Part shown: positions 5,165 to 12,150 of the stretch, one piece after another
Numbering within the stretch: position 1 is the stretch's first letter
Layout: every line of letters starts with the position of its first letter
Source: Treponema sp.
Lineage (GTDB): Bacteria > Spirochaetota > Spirochaetia > Treponematales > Breznakiellaceae
Reading direction: 5' to 3'
DNA length: 12,346 nucleotides
NCBI GenBank assembly: GCA_031284195.1
Contig: JAITAI010000232.1
Span: 1-12,346 of the forward strand
Notes under the pieces: generated by a model
Told to the model about the DNA's origin: nothing
Seen by the model: only the letters and a program-made list of their open reading frames with translations
Databases searched by the model: none
Position numbers and translations under genes: made by a program

Positions 5165-7291
5165 TTTGTAGATGATATGATGATACCGGGTAGTTTATGG
5201 GCCCTAACCATACGCGCTCCTATTGCCAAAGGGCGTTTCAAGGGCCTTGAATGTCCTCACCTGCCTTTCGGTTATACCCTCATCCAAAGCAAGGATATTC
5301 CCGGTACTAATCACCTGGATGAGTTCTCCGTACCCATCCTTGCGGCAGAGACCCTTTCGTATATAGGTGAACCGGTGGCCCTCTTGGTGGGATCTGATAT
5401 GGGTAAACTCCAAGAATACGCTGCCCAGTGCAGGGTTATTGCGGATGAGGATAAGCCCGTTTTTTTTGAGGATCTGCCTGCTTCTGAGGGGGTCTTAGCG
5501 CAACGGACCTTGAGTATCCCAAGTCCCCAGGATGTTCCTCAATCGGAAACGCCCTCAGAGGGTATTCCCCATAGGATCATACAAGGAACCTATCAAACCG
5601 GGATTCAGGAACACTGGTATACAGATCCCCAGGGTGCAGTGGCAGTGTACACCGGGGAAAGGGGTTCTACTCAGCAGGTGGTGATTCATACCCCTACGCA
5701 ATGGCCCTTTCACGTTAAACGGTCGGTATCCCAGGTACTCCAGGTCCCTTTGGATGCGGTAACCGTGGAAGTTACCGCACTAGGGGTACATTTAGACGGG
5801 AAATTGTGGTACTCCTCCCTTATTGCCTGTCAAGCGGCGCTTGGGGCCTACATCACCGGCAAGCCAGTAAAGCTGATATTAACCAGGGAAGAGGACTTCC
5901 GGTATTCTCCAAAACGTCACCGCACGGTGATCGCTATGCACAGCGCCTTAGGAAAAACCGGGGAAATTCTGGAAACCGAGATCACCCTACAAGCCGACCT
6001 GGGCGCCCAGGGGGTATTTACCGATGAAATCCTGGATAGGACCTGTCTCGGCAGTTTAGGGGCTTATAGGATACCCCTGATTACCCTCAAAGGAAAGGCC
6101 CTTACCACGAACATTCCCCCGCAAGGTCCCTTTGCAGGGTTTGGCTTATCTCAGGGTTTCTTTGCCATAGAACGGCAGGTTTCCCGCATTGCCGACGCCT
6201 TGCATCAGGATCCAGCAGCCTGGCGGAAACAGCATATATTCCCCAAGCATAGGGCCCTAGCCATTGGGGTTCCGGTCAAAGCTGGGGTGGTGGAACTGCT
6301 TATTGATATGACCGCAGCCAAAAGCGATTATTACCGGAAATGGGCCGCCTATGAGCTGCTCCGCAGCCATCGCCACGGAACTTCCTGGGCGGTAAAAGAC
6401 GAGAGCCTTCGGGGGATAGGTATCGCCCTGGCGTATCAGGGCAGCGGTTTCTTGTATCCCCCTCAGGATGGGGCTTCCTATGGTCTGGAAGTAACCTTGG
6501 AAAAAGCAGAGACCCTGGAAATACGCATCACCTCCTGTACTGATACATGTGCTCAGCTCTGGCGGAAGATCGCAGGGGAGATTTTGTCGATTGAAGAAGA
6601 ACATATTCGGATCCATACCGGTACTGCCGAAGATGTCCCTGATGCCGGACCTGCAAGCAATTCCCGGTATAGTACGGAGCTCACCCCCCTGCTGGAAACT
6701 GCCTGTCAAGCCATACAGAAACAGCGGTTCCAGGATCCCCTGCCGATTACCGTGCGCCAATCATATCAGCCATCCCTTAAAGTACCCTGGGAGGGGAACG
6801 TATCAGTTCCCCTTACCCGGCTTTATGACGAACATGCCCTTGCCCGGCTTGGATGGGGGGTTGCAGTGGTGGAAGTGGCCATAGATCCGATAGCGTATAC
6901 CCCCAAGATCCGGGGGATATGGCTGGGGATAGCAGGAGGCAGGGTTCTTTCGGAAAAGCAGGCCCGTCTCGCCTTGAGCACCGGGGCGATCCAGGCTCTG
7001 GGATGGGCTGCTCAAGAACAGCTCTTCTACACCAAAGGGAAGATCCCTGAACCTTCGTTTTATACCTATGGTATTCCAGACCTGGAAGATATACCCCTCA
7101 TACAGGTGGATTTTATCGGGCAAAATACGAGTGAACCCAAGGGTATCGGGGAATTACCCTTTAGTTCAATTCCTGCTGCGTATGTCCAGGCGGTTTCTCA
7201 GGCCATGGATCATCCCTTTGAAACCATTCCCCTCGGCGCGCAGGCAATCTGGGAAGTGGAAAACCAACGAAAAAAAGAGGCGGCCCTATGA
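5159..7291 (+). CDS. xanthine-dehydrogenase-family molybdopterin subunit (divergent)
   Basis: At least 710 residues of a xanthine oxidase/aldehyde oxidase-type large subunit, which binds the molybdenum cofactor and hydroxylates a heterocycle or aldehyde. The N-terminal a/b hammerhead domain (1-120) includes PGSLWALTIRAP and SYIGEPVALLVG. The Mo-binding domains follow, with HTPTQWPFHVKRSV near 175-190, VKLILTREEDF near 240, GPFAGFGLSQGFF near 322-335 and EPKGIGELP near 660, whose Glu (about 665) is the catalytic base of the family. The loop near 322 lacks the usual Arg of the R-x-x-G-x-x-Q motif, and the common GGxFGGK segment is replaced by HLDGKLWYSSL, so substrate binding must differ from xanthine dehydrogenase proper. 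GTG 5159 has AAGG six bases upstream but is probably not the ancestral start (see 5047-5164). It overlaps the 2Fe-2S gene by 4 bp (ATGA). Substrate unknown; no cofactor maturation gene is in the window. Confidence 0.85.
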   Translation: MVFVDDMMIPGSLWALTIRAPIAKGRFKGLECPHLPFGYTLIQSKDIPGTNHLDEFSVPILAAETLSYIGEPVALLVGSDMGKLQEYAAQCRVIADEDKPVFFEDLPASEGVLAQRTLSIPSPQDVPQSETPSEGIPHRIIQGTYQTGIQEHWYTDPQGAVAVYTGERGSTQQVVIHTPTQWPFHVKRSVSQVLQVPLDAVTVEVTALGVHLDGKLWYSSLIACQAALGAYITGKPVKLILTREEDFRYSPKRHRTVIAMHSALGKTGEILETEITLQADLGAQGVFTDEILDRTCLGSLGAYRIPLITLKGKALTTNIPPQGPFAGFGLSQGFFAIERQVSRIADALHQDPAAWRKQHIFPKHRALAIGVPVKAGVVELLIDMTAAKSDYYRKWAAYELLRSHRHGTSWAVKDESLRGIGIALAYQGSGFLYPPQDGASYGLEVTLEKAETLEIRITSCTDTCAQLWRKIAGEILSIEEEHIRIHTGTAEDVPDAGPASNSRYSTELTPLLETACQAIQKQRFQDPLPITVRQSYQPSLKVPWEGNVSVPLTRLYDEHALARLGWGVAVVEVAIDPIAYTPKIRGIWLGIAGGRVLSEKQARLALSTGAIQALGWAAQEQLFYTKGKIPEPSFYTYGIPDLEDIPLIQVDFIGQNTSEPKGIGELPFSSIPAAYVQAVSQAMDHPFETIPLGAQAIWEVENQRKKEAAL

Positions 7292-7776
7292 CCATAGGAT
7301 TCACCCTCAATCACGAAAACGTAACGGTCCAAACCGCTCCTGATACCAGGCTCATCGACCTAGTACGGGAACGGTTCTCCCTTATAGGAGCGAAAGCCGG
7401 TTGTTTAACCGGAGGCTGCGGGGCTTGCTCGGTCATTTTTAACCGTACCGTGACTAAATCCTGCCTGATCCCGGCCTTTCGGGTCCAGGATAGTACCATT
7501 ATCACCCTTGAAGGCTTTGCAAAGACCGATGCTTATAAGGACATCATCAAAGGGTTTGCCGCTGCGGGAGTGGTAACTTGCGGATACTGCGACAGTGGAA
7601 AAATCTTAACGATGGAAGCTATCCTGACCAAGAAGCCCCGACCCAGTTCCCGAAACGAGATCCTGGCAGAACTGCGGGGGATACGATGCCGCTGTACTGA
7701 ACCGGAAAGCCTGGTTGCCGCGGTCTTAGCCATAGCGGATATTCGGCAACGGAGATTATATGGACGCCGCGCTTAA
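7288..7776 (+). CDS. 2Fe-2S subunit of the molybdo-hydroxylase
   Basis: A 162-residue small subunit with both iron-sulphur clusters of the family. The plant-ferredoxin-like N-terminal domain has C39-x4-C44-x2-C47-x11-C59 (AGCLTGGCGACSV), and the helical C-terminal domain has C98-x2-C101 (TCGYCDSGK) and C134-x-C136 (RCRCTEPE). It passes electrons from the Mo site to the FAD subunit. Two family positions differ: the Gln normally before the third cluster motif (QCGFC) is Thr, and the usual CRCTGY is CRCTEP. All eight ligand cysteines remain, so it should be functional. Translation is coupled to the upstream subunit by the ATGA overlap and to the next gene by a 17-bp overlap. Confidence 0.92.
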   Translation: MTIGFTLNHENVTVQTAPDTRLIDLVRERFSLIGAKAGCLTGGCGACSVIFNRTVTKSCLIPAFRVQDSTIITLEGFAKTDAYKDIIKGFAAAGVVTCGYCDSGKILTMEAILTKKPRPSSRNEILAELRGIRCRCTEPESLVAAVLAIADIRQRRLYGRRA

Positions 7777-8596
7777 TCAGGTATGGTTCCCCACGAGTTT
7801 TCAGGAGCTTTTCAGCACCTGGAAGCAGGTCCCCGATGCCCTTCTCTTTGCCGGAGGAACCCAATTCCTCCGGGGTCAGGCTCGGCATGTACCGGTTTTT
7901 CCCCGGAACATCCTCTCCCTGAACCGGCTGGAAGAGCTGCACCGCATCACCCGGACTGAACGGTACCTTGAAATCGGGGCCATGGTTAAATTAAATGACC
8001 TTATCAACCTGGGAAAAATCGTTCCTGAAGTACTGACCCAGTGTTTGCTGGGTATTACCGGGCCTCAAATCCGCAATCTGGCCACTATTGGGGGAAATAT
8101 CTGTACCCCTGCCTGTCGATTGAATGCCACTGCGCCGATGATAGCCTTGGACGCCCATTATGAATTACGTAATGCCTCGGCAGCCCGATGGATTGCTACC
8201 TCCCGGTTTTATTCCTCCGAAGGTTCTCTCTCCTTGGGCCAGCAGGAACTCTTAACCCGGATCCGCATACCCCTGGACCAGTGGACCTATTCGGCGTATA
8301 CCAAATATAAGTCTCAGGAAACCAGTGCAGGAAGTGAAGTTATGGTCCTTATCTTGCGAAATCAAAAGAACGTGCTCACCGATATACGGATTGTCTTTGT
8401 CGGGGATCGGGTGATCCATGATAAGAACAGTGAAGCCCTGCTTATGGGGAAGCGGCTCCCCCTGGAGCGGAAACATGTGTTTATAGCCGTAGACCATTGG
8501 AAAACGTACCTGGCCTCTCTCTATCCCGTAGAAGATCTAGTACAGGCCCGGTTATTGAACTTCATCGAATCCAACCTGCTGGTTCTAGCGAATTAA
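7760..8596 (+). CDS. FAD-binding subunit of the molybdo-hydroxylase
   Basis: A 278-residue medium subunit of the CoxM/XdhB type. FAD contacts are FAGGTQFLRG (30-39, equivalent to the AGGTDL motif) and IRNLATIGGNIC (104-115). The C-terminal part (about 175-278) fits the CO-dehydrogenase flavoprotein C-terminal domain. It hands electrons from the 2Fe-2S clusters to NAD or another acceptor. The Asp of AGGTDL is replaced by Gln. With the two genes before it, it completes an L-S-M-type heterotrimer in the order molybdopterin, FeS, FAD. It starts inside the preceding gene and is the last gene of the operon. Confidence 0.9.
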   Translation: MDAALNQVWFPTSFQELFSTWKQVPDALLFAGGTQFLRGQARHVPVFPRNILSLNRLEELHRITRTERYLEIGAMVKLNDLINLGKIVPEVLTQCLLGITGPQIRNLATIGGNICTPACRLNATAPMIALDAHYELRNASAARWIATSRFYSSEGSLSLGQQELLTRIRIPLDQWTYSAYTKYKSQETSAGSEVMVLILRNQKNVLTDIRIVFVGDRVIHDKNSEALLMGKRLPLERKHVFIAVDHWKTYLASLYPVEDLVQARLLNFIESNLLVLAN

Positions 8597-8792
8597 GCAG
8601 TTGAAACCTTTAGAATCGTCTCTATCGGGAGTTCTCTTCTTGGTAAGCACCTTCGGCAGCAAGGGCGTTTTCATGGGTAAAAATAGACCGCGCTTTTTCC
8701 CCTTGTGGATAGGCCATTATGGACAGAGGGGACAGCCTGTCCCACCATCTGCGTTTACTTAAGCAATGTTGACCACGAACCACACCAACCAT

Positions 8793-8860
8793 CACGAACA
8801 ACATGAACTGGTGGTTCCTAGCTGTCCTTTCTAACTACCAGTTCGTGGGGTTCGTGTTTT
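8793..8860. repeat. 24-bp imperfect hairpin followed by TTTT
   Basis: Bases 8793-8816 pair with 8833-8856: 20 Watson-Crick pairs, two G:T pairs and one 2-base mismatch, with a 16-base loop. TTTT follows at 8857-8860, so it could terminate the molybdo-hydroxylase operon transcript, though it lies 196 bp after the last stop. The word CACGAAC occurs twice before the loop (8774, 8793) and as its inverse twice after it (8841 and 8850 regions), which looks like a dispersed repeat element rather than a simple terminator. Confidence 0.6.
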
Positions 8861-8896
8861 ACAGGAATTCTTAACTTGTTGACAGTGCCAGGAAGC

Positions 8897-8912
8897 CCCC
8901 CTGTGGGGTTTT
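8897..8912 (+). terminator. small terminator-like hairpin
   Basis: CCCC (8897-8900), loop CTGT, GGGG (8905-8908), then TTTT. The stem is only four pairs and the T-run is short, so this is weak evidence for a terminator ahead of the CNNM/CBS gene. Confidence 0.3.
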
Positions 8913-9056
8913 GTCCCCTCCTTGATTTAAGGCGCTCCCCAGGGTATGCTAATAACCTATGGTAAAAACACAGGCAAAATCAGCGTATTGGGCAAGCGTC
9001 TTACCTGACCTTCCTCGGCAGCCCTACCGGGCTAGGCCCCATGAGCAGTAGAAACC

Positions 9057-10424
9057 ATGCCTTCTACCGTGGGGAGTATCCTTGGGCTGGGTGGATTGCT
9101 CCTCTGTTCGGCGTTCTTCTCTGCCAGTGAAACCGCCTTTTCCTCAGTAAACCGGATTAAACTGAAAAACCTGGCTGCCCAAGGGCATAAACGGGCTGCC
9201 TTGGCGCTTACCTTGACAGAACAGTACGATAAACTCCTGTCTACGGTGCTTATTGGGAATAATATCGTCAACATCGCCTCCTCGGCTCTGGCGACCCTCT
9301 TGTTTGTCGGCTTTTTTGGCAATATGGGGGTAAGTCTGGCCACGGTGGTGATGACTTTGGCAGTGCTTATAGTGGGAGAAATATCCCCCAAGACCCTTGC
9401 CAAGGAAGCCCCTGAAGGGTTCGCCATGTTTTCCGCTCCTCTTTTGAGCGCGTTGATCTTCATCCTCTCCCCGGTCAATCGGCTGACCAGCGCCTGGAAA
9501 AGAGGTATTCTCAAGCTGTTTAGGATCCAGGGGAACCGGGGGGTTACCGAAGCGGAACTCTTAACCTTTGTGGAGGAAGTGCGCCAGGAAGGGGGCATCA
9601 ATGCCGGGGAAGAAGATATGATCCGCCAGGCCATTGAGTTTGATGATATTACGGCCCATGATATTTTTACTCCCCGGGTTGACGTGGTGGCCGTATCCGT
9701 ATCCGAATCAGTGGAGGGTATTGACCGGGCATTCTGCGATACCGGCTATTCCCGGCTGCCGGTGTATGAGGATTCGATTGATAACATCACCGGGGTTATG
9801 CTCTTAAAGGATTTTCATCACCAGGTTATAGGCCAAAAGCAGCCCCTGGAAAGCATCATCAAGCCTGTGGTCTTTATCACCCAGTCCATAAAGATTTCAA
9901 AGCTCCTTAAAACCTTACAATCGAAAAAATCCCACATGGCGGTGTTGGTAGACGAATTCGGGGGAACCATGGGGATTATTACCATAGAAGATATTATTGA
10001 AGAATTAGTCGGTGAGATTTGGGACGAACACGATGAAGTGGTCAACCCCATAAGTCCGGTGAATTCCCGGACCTATACGGTATTGGGCAATACGAGCCTG
10101 GAAACGTTGTTTGACTTCTTTGCCCTTACTGGTCCAGCTTTGCGCCAGCCCCAGGAAGGGGATGAAAAAGCCAAAGCAACTACCGGGGATGATCCCTATC
10201 ACCGGCATACAACCGTGGGCAACTGGGTAATTGAACAACTAGGGGGGGTCCCCCGGGAAGGGGAGCGCTGTCGGGTGCAGGATCTGCTTATCACGGTTTC
10301 AAAAGTGGTCCACCACCGGGTTCTGGAGTTGACGGTTACCCTGCCGGAGTCAGCACAAACAGAGGAGGGTTCCTATGGAAAGGATGGAACATCCGGTACA
10401 ACAGGGGCAAAGAGCACGCAATGA
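9057..10424 (+). CDS. CNNM/CBS membrane protein (CorC/HlyC family)
   Basis: A 455-residue inner-membrane protein. The CNNM (DUF21) domain covers residues 1-180 with hydrophobic segments near 6-26, 60-88, 91-111 and 122-143 and the motifs SASETAFSSVNR (22-33), GNNIVNI (67-73) and GEISPKT (107-113). A CBS pair covers about 195-325 (DIFTPRVDV at 202-210, YSRLPVYE at 231-238, VDEFGGTMGIITIEDI at 298-313). The CorC/HlyC C-terminal domain covers about 340-435. Relatives are Mg2+ (or Co2+) exporters or Mg-homeostasis proteins gated by nucleotide binding to the CBS pair; older 'haemolysin' names are not reliable. An in-frame TGA at 9042 forces the start to be at 9057 or later; no clear Shine-Dalgarno precedes it. 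The tail is low complexity (Gly, Ser, Thr, Lys) because its last 50 bp overlap the next gene. Confidence 0.92.
   Translation: MPSTVGSILGLGGLLLCSAFFSASETAFSSVNRIKLKNLAAQGHKRAALALTLTEQYDKLLSTVLIGNNIVNIASSALATLLFVGFFGNMGVSLATVVMTLAVLIVGEISPKTLAKEAPEGFAMFSAPLLSALIFILSPVNRLTSAWKRGILKLFRIQGNRGVTEAELLTFVEEVRQEGGINAGEEDMIRQAIEFDDITAHDIFTPRVDVVAVSVSESVEGIDRAFCDTGYSRLPVYEDSIDNITGVMLLKDFHHQVIGQKQPLESIIKPVVFITQSIKISKLLKTLQSKKSHMAVLVDEFGGTMGIITIEDIIEELVGEIWDEHDEVVNPISPVNSRTYTVLGNTSLETLFDFFALTGPALRQPQEGDEKAKATTGDDPYHRHTTVGNWVIEQLGGVPREGERCRVQDLLITVSKVVHHRVLELTVTLPESAQTEEGSYGKDGTSGTTGAKSTQ
10362..10369 (+). promoter_or_regulatory. ribosome binding site of the DUF362 gene
   Basis: GAGGAGGG lies five bases before ATG 10375, inside the CNNM/CBS coding sequence. 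It is the strongest Shine-Dalgarno in the window and fixes the start despite the 50-bp overlap. Confidence 0.75.
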
Positions 10425-11502
10425 AATCCTGGTGATCTATGGGGATAATCTGGAAGCCATGGCGTTTCACCTGGCAGAAGCAGCAGGGCTAGCGGAACGG
10501 ATCGGGGACCGGCATAAATCAGTGGGGCTCAAGCCGAACCTGGTACTTGCCCGGCCTGCTGCTGAAGGGGCCACCACCCACCCTGAGATAGTCCGGGGAC
10601 TTATCGCGTATTTGCAGCACCAGGGCTTTACCCATCTTACGATCCTGGAAGGTTCTTGGGTGGGGGAACGAACAGAGGAGGCCTTCACTCGGTGCGGGTA
10701 CCGGAAGCTCGCAGCCGATACCGGGGTCATCCTCAGAGATACCCAGCAGGACCGCAGCCGAACCTATGATTGCCGGGGAATGGACCTGGCCATTTGCGAC
10801 AGTGCCTTTGCCGTGGATTTTATGATTAACCTGCCGGTCTTGAAGGGCCATTGCCAGACCCGCTTGACCTGCGCCCTTAAAAACAACAAGGGCCTCATCC
10901 CCAACCAGGAAAAGCGGCGGTTTCATACCTTGGGTCTCCACAAGCCCATAGCCCACCTCAACACCCGGATCCGCAATGATTTTATCCTGGTGGACGGCAT
11001 CTGCGGGGACCTGGATTTTGAGGAAGGGGGCAATCCGGTTCCTGCAGGGCGTATGGCTGCGGCCTTTGACCCAGTGCTCATCGATGCCTGGGCAGCGTCT
11101 CAATTAGGGTATACCCCAGGGGAGATACCCTACCTGGGTATGGCGGAACACCTGGGGATTGGTACTGCGGATCTCAGCAGCGCCCGGATTCAGGAGCTTT
11201 CCGCACCTGCCCCTGCATCGTGGAACCTACCCCAGCCGGGGCTGAAGGTCAAGCAACTTGCCCCTTTCATCCAGGAGGATCGGGCTTGCAGCGCCTGTTA
11301 TGCGGCTCTGGTCTTTGCCCTTTCCCGCATGAGTGAGGGTGAACGCCAGCACCTCCCTGGCCCTATTGGTATAGGCCAAGGGTTTAAGGGAAAAAGAGGC
11401 GCCCTGGGGGTGGGAAACTGTACCAGAGGATTCACCGCATCTATCCCGGGCTGCCCTCCTTTGGCAGTGGAGGCGCTGGATTTTCTGCGAAAGCAGCTAT
11501 AA
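10375..11502 (+). CDS. DUF362 protein with C-terminal cysteine cluster
   Basis: A 375-residue soluble protein of the DUF362 family. Recognisable family blocks are VGLKPNLV (50-57), INLPVLKGH (151-159), CALKNNKGLIP (166-176) and VDGICGDLDFEEGGNPV (206-222). The C-terminal part has four cysteines spaced C305-x2-C308 and C349-x10-C360 (ACSACYA, GNCTRG, PGCPP), suggesting a bound metal or iron-sulphur centre; this is inference. No signal peptide or membrane segment is seen. Many relatives are fused to ferredoxin domains; this one has no classical CxxCxxCxxxCP. Its role is unknown. It overlaps the CNNM/CBS gene by 50 bp, so the two are co-transcribed, but no functional link is established. Confidence 0.85.
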   Translation: MERMEHPVQQGQRARNEILVIYGDNLEAMAFHLAEAAGLAERIGDRHKSVGLKPNLVLARPAAEGATTHPEIVRGLIAYLQHQGFTHLTILEGSWVGERTEEAFTRCGYRKLAADTGVILRDTQQDRSRTYDCRGMDLAICDSAFAVDFMINLPVLKGHCQTRLTCALKNNKGLIPNQEKRRFHTLGLHKPIAHLNTRIRNDFILVDGICGDLDFEEGGNPVPAGRMAAAFDPVLIDAWAASQLGYTPGEIPYLGMAEHLGIGTADLSSARIQELSAPAPASWNLPQPGLKVKQLAPFIQEDRACSACYAALVFALSRMSEGERQHLPGPIGIGQGFKGKRGALGVGNCTRGFTASIPGCPPLAVEALDFLRKQL

Positions 11503-11566
11503 GGAAGGGCGTAGGAGGTTCACAATAGCCTTGGCGTTCATACAAAAACCTTAGCGGGAAATGTCA
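11503..11566. other. short gap with degenerate repeat starts
   Basis: Between the DUF362 stop and the regular array two decayed copies of the repeat opening can be seen (GCCTTGGCG at 11528 and ACCTTAGCGGG at 11548), spaced 19-20 bp. No terminator is evident. Confidence 0.4.
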
Positions 11567-11767
11567 ACCTTGCTGAGAGCCGCGCATTCGCTTTAGTGTG
11601 AGGCGTATATCCACCTTGCTGGGGGTCGCTTACCTACCTTGGTGTGAAGTACACATCAACCTTGCTGAGGGTCGCCCACCCGTCTTGGTGTGAGGCACCT
11701 ACCTGTCTTAGTGTGAGGTACACACCCGCCTTGCTGAGGGTTACCCACCCGTCTTGGTGTGAGGTAC
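11567..11767. repeat. 23-bp tandem repeat array with two alternating unit types (right array)
   Basis: Units start at 11567, 11590, 11613, 11636, 11659, 11682, 11705, 11728 and 11751, exactly 23 bp apart. Type A reads about ACCTTGCTGAGGGTCGCCC plus ACCC; type B about GTCTTGGTGTGAGGTACAC plus ACCC. The order is A B A B A B B A B, so the basic module was a 46-bp pair. The ninth unit is cut after 17 bp (GTCTTGGTGTGAGGTAC) by the insertion sequence. The spacing leaves no CRISPR-like spacers. Some stretches are open reading frames only because 23 bp units shift frame; I call no gene here. Confidence 0.85.
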
Positions 11768-12026
11768 TGGACTTTACCCCATCAGGTAGACAGATAGATA
11801 AGGGGGTATTACCAGGTAAGGAGAGAAAAAGATGGGAAAGAACAGTAAAGAACGGCGTGTGTACACGAAGGAATGTAAAGCCAAGGCGATAGCTCTGACC
11901 GAGAAACATGAGAAACCGGTTGCCCAGGACTTGGGTATCAGAGACAGCGTACAGCATAAGTGGATGAAACAGTCACGGGAAGCCGGAAGGGAAGGCCTTC
12001 CGGACACGGGAGGCCAAGGAATGAGT

Positions 12027-12040
12027 CGGACTTTAGTCCG
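12027..12040. repeat. 14-bp palindromic insertion, copy 1
   Basis: CGGACTTTAGTCCG is a perfect inverted repeat (six pairs around TT when folded with CT/AG). Deleting exactly these 14 bases fuses NES with LTRLRKEN in the family frame of OrfA. No target duplication is visible. Confidence 0.75.
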
Positions 12041-12106
12041 CACTGACCCGGCTGCGGAAAGAGAACAAGACGCTGAAGGAGGCCAACGAAATCCTAAAAA
12101 AGCAAC

Positions 12107-12120
12107 CGAACTTTAGTTCG
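12107..12120. repeat. 14-bp palindromic insertion, copy 2
   Basis: CGAACTTTAGTTCG differs from copy 1 only at its third and twelfth bases, a G:C to A:T pair change that keeps the symmetry. It starts 80 bp after copy 1. Deleting exactly 14 bases restores GCA ACA GTC ATC TTC, the family ending ATVIF of OrfA. Confidence 0.75.
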
Positions 12121-12150
12121 AGTCATCTTCGCGCCGGGAGCCCCCCAGTG

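Larger units (their letters stand above)
8597..9056. other. non-coding gap with hairpins
   Basis: No convincing gene lies here. It contains GGGACA/TGTCCC (8729-8743, loop GCC), the long hairpin at 8793-8856, a CCCC/GGGG hairpin with TTTT (8897-8912), and AGCCC/GGGCT (9020-9033) just before the CNNM/CBS gene. A 30-codon plus-strand ORF (8959-9051) is open but has no family resemblance. TTGACA at 8879-8884 has no acceptable -10 at 16-18 bp, so I do not call it a promoter. Confidence 0.5.

Noticed and set aside
8622..8804. 60-codon minus-strand open frame in the gap
   Set aside because: It runs through the repeat words of the intergenic hairpin and resembles no family; no upstream signals support it.
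8879..8907. TTGACA as promoter of the CNNM/CBS gene
   Set aside because: At 17 bp spacing the -10 would be TGTGGG inside a GC hairpin; nearby spacings are no better.
8959..9051. 30-codon ORF before the CNNM/CBS gene, as a possible Mg-sensing leader peptide
   Set aside because: No Shine-Dalgarno, no characteristic Pro/acidic composition, and the following AGCCC/GGGCT hairpin is too small to support a leader switch.
9032..9634. 200-codon minus-strand open frame
   Set aside because: Antisense to the conserved CNNM domain; low-complexity and without recognisable motifs.
10519..11103. 194-codon minus-strand open frame
   Set aside because: Antisense to the DUF362 gene, no motifs, no Shine-Dalgarno evidence.
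11644..11957. open frames on both strands within the right repeat array
   Set aside because: They arise because a 23-bp tandem repeat without stop codons stays open; their peptides are merely translated repeats joined to the antisense or shadow of OrfA.
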